Source: Flavobacteriia bacterium
Lineage (GTDB): Bacteria > Bacteroidota > Bacteroidia > Flavobacteriales > Flavobacteriaceae
DNA: 42,515 nt
Assembly: GCA_018500075.1 (NCBI GenBank)
Contig: JAHBAN010000105.1
Coordinates: 1 to 42,515, forward strand
Direction of reading: 5' to 3'
Below the pieces are notes generated by a model that had not been told where the DNA came from, ran no database searches, and was given only the letters and a program-made list of their open reading frames with translations. The position numbers and the translations under genes were made by a program. Numbering within the stretch: position 1 is the first letter of the stretch; each line of letters opens with the position of its first letter. This document shows, one piece after another, positions 41,635-42,515 of this stretch.

Positions 41635-42048
41635 TCAGGGCTTTTTGATCGGCACGCCGTAGAGTTCGAGGCGGTGGCCTTTGAGGGTATAGCCGAGCTT
41701 TTGGGCAATGCGCTCTTGCAGGGCTTCGATCTCCTCATCGACAAATTCGATCACTTCGCCGGAGTTCATATCAATCAGGTGGTCGTGATGCTCGCGTTCG
41801 GCGTCTTCATAGCGGGCGCGTCCATCGCCGAACTCGAGCTTGTCCAGAATGCCGGCTTCGTCAAACAGCTTGACGGTGCGATAGACCGTGGCGATCGAAA
41901 TCCCGGCGTCGAGCGCGGCGGCGCGGGCGTAAAGCTCTTCGACATCGGGGTGGTCATCGGAGTCTTCCAGCACGCTGGCGATGATGCGGCGCTGGCCTGT
42001 CATGCGCAGGCCCTTGGCTTCGCAGCGGGAGGTGATTGTATCGGTCAT
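41635..42048 (-). CDS. fur: Fur-family transcriptional regulator (Fur/Mur type)
   Basis: A 137-residue metal-responsive repressor. The winged helix holds TGQRRIIASVLEDSDDHPDVEELY and the recognition helix ISIATVYRTVKLFDEAG. The regulatory metal site HHDH is at 87-90 with the following E/H residues (EVIEF, GYTLKGHRLELYG). The CxxC of E. coli Fur is replaced (DMNSG), so the structural zinc site is absent, as in many alphaproteobacterial Fur/Mur proteins, which respond to manganese or iron. The truncated PhzF-like gene lies upstream on the same strand, 81 bases away. Whether it is Mur or Fur cannot be settled here. Confidence 0.9.
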   Translation of the reverse strand: MTDTITSRCEAKGLRMTGQRRIIASVLEDSDDHPDVEELYARAAALDAGISIATVYRTVKLFDEAGILDKLEFGDGRARYEDAEREHHDHLIDMNSGEVIEFVDEEIEALQERIAQKLGYTLKGHRLELYGVPIKKP

Positions 42049-42087
42049 GGCATGGCTCGTTCTGGCTTTGGATCGGTTTAGCCGAGC

Positions 42088-42117
42088 CGGGCGCGCTTGG
42101 CCAGAGGGGCGCGCCCG
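42088..42117. other. Hairpin between the PhzF-like gene and fur
   Basis: Nine-base arms CGGGCGCGC (42088-42096) and GCGCGCCCG (42109-42117) with a 12-base loop, between the phzF-like stop and the fur start on the minus strand. No T-run follows, so a terminator is possible but weak. Confidence 0.4.
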
Positions 42118-42129
42118 AGGGCGGCGATT

Positions 42130-42496
42130 TCAGAGGCAGAGCTGGCCCTGCATGGTTTTGACCGCTGCGCCGGTGAGGGTGACGCCTGTGTCCTGCGCCT
42201 TTACCGTGATCTTTGAGGGGCGGCCCATGTCTTCGCCCTGCCAGATCGTGAGCGTGAGCGGCTTGGCCGAGAGCGCGGCCAGATAGGCCCCGAGCGTGGC
42301 GCAGGCAGAGCCTGTGGCGGGGTCTTCGGGGATGTTGTCGAGCGGGGCAAACATCCGGGCGTGCAGGCTCTGGCCGCTGCGCACATAGGCAAACTGCGCA
42401 AAATCGAGCGCGCCTTGAAACCGGGCCGCGCCCTCGCGAAAGGCGGCGGTTTCGGGGGTGCAAGCGGCGAGCGCCGCGCGGCTGTGCAGCTCTGTC
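42130..42496 (-). CDS. PhzF-family protein, truncated at its N-terminus by the contig end
   Basis: The C-terminal 121 residues or so of a PhzF/diaminopimelate-epimerase-fold protein. The family signature DPATGSACATLGAYLAAL is intact and followed by the closing strands (LTIWQGEDMGRPSKITVKA). PhzF itself isomerises a phenazine precursor; most relatives have unknown substrates, and no phenazine genes are near. Roughly the first half is missing. The apparent upstream start codon falls inside adapter sequence (residues MCIRDR come from it) and is not real. Confidence 0.85.
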
Positions 42497-42515
42497 CTGT
42501 CTCTTATACACATCT
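42497..42515. other. Sequencing adapter remnant (Tn5/Nextera mosaic end)
   Basis: The last 19 bases, CTGTCTCTTATACACATCT, are exactly the reverse complement of the Tn5 mosaic end used in Nextera libraries (AGATGTGTATAAGAGACAG). They are untrimmed adapter at a contig end and should be removed. A genuine Tn5 end is far less likely at exactly this place. Confidence 0.96.

Noticed and set aside
41624..41646. Hairpin AGCCCT...AGGGCT followed by TTTTT as a terminator
   Set aside because: The T-run is on the plus strand, while both neighbouring genes are on the minus strand, and most of it lies in the fur coding end.
42497..42515. A genuine Tn5 or IS50 insertion at the right edge
   Set aside because: Only the 19-base mosaic end is present, exactly at the contig edge, which is the pattern of library adapter.
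1..42515. tRNA, rRNA, prophage or insertion-sequence genes
   Set aside because: I read the gaps on both strands and saw no cloverleaf-like tRNA, rRNA segment, transposase or integrase. A covariance search would be the decisive test for small RNAs.

Overview
The window is a high-GC alphaproteobacterial segment that reads as a member of the Rhodobacterales (Roseobacter group). Pointers are the gene content (aerobic-type CobS/CobT cobaltochelatase pair, a Sox thiosulfate-oxidation cluster in the Paracoccus order, pcaD/pcaB), a DksA that keeps one zinc-site cysteine, and a Fur-family regulator without the CxxC zinc motif. It is a contig end: the last 19 bases (42497-42515) are the Tn5/Nextera mosaic-end adapter, not genome, and the last gene is cut there.

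Layout. 1-5.4 kb: tail of an unnamed gene (possibly bamD), recN, an FAD-linked glycolate/D-lactate-type dehydrogenase, a ClC chloride transporter and a DUF427 protein. 5.4-10.4 kb (minus strand): an M24B aminopeptidase P, then cobT and cobS. 10.6-17.4 kb: exported msrB, a J-domain protein, bolA, a DUF4177 protein, a thioesterase, gatB, an unrecognised 433-residue protein, a secreted lytic transglycosylase and a DUF2244 membrane protein. 17.4-27 kb: pepN and glcB diverge from one region; then a minus-strand series of HAD dehalogenase, alpha/beta hydrolase, PLP serine/threonine dehydratase, pcaD and pcaB, mostly with overlapping or touching ends. 27.2-28.4 kb: an FKBP-type isomerase and an exported DUF1223 thioredoxin-like protein.

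28.5-35.9 kb is the sox cluster. soxS, soxR and a YeeE/YedE transporter (soxT-like) run leftward; soxV, W, X, Y, Z, A and B run rightward. SoxR carries the two cysteines of the persulfide-sensing ArsR repressors, and a perfect ATTC-N8-GAAT palindrome lies in the soxW-soxX gap. The cluster stops after soxB at a strong terminator; soxC and soxD are absent from this window. A terminator-like hairpin also separates soxA from soxB.

36.1-42.5 kb: a MoxR-type ATPase without its usual von Willebrand partner, dksA, an FAD monooxygenase, enolase, an EamA permease, a Fur-family regulator and a truncated PhzF-like gene.

The most interesting non-coding signal is a family of four intergenic repeats (7.3, 9.3, 36.0 and 40.5 kb) built of the same modules: an AAATATCCCGGGGG box, a G-run hairpin with a two-base loop, and variable hairpins that keep their pairing while their sequence changes. 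They form two inverted pairs, one bracketing cobT and the other bracketing MoxR-dksA-monooxygenase-eno.
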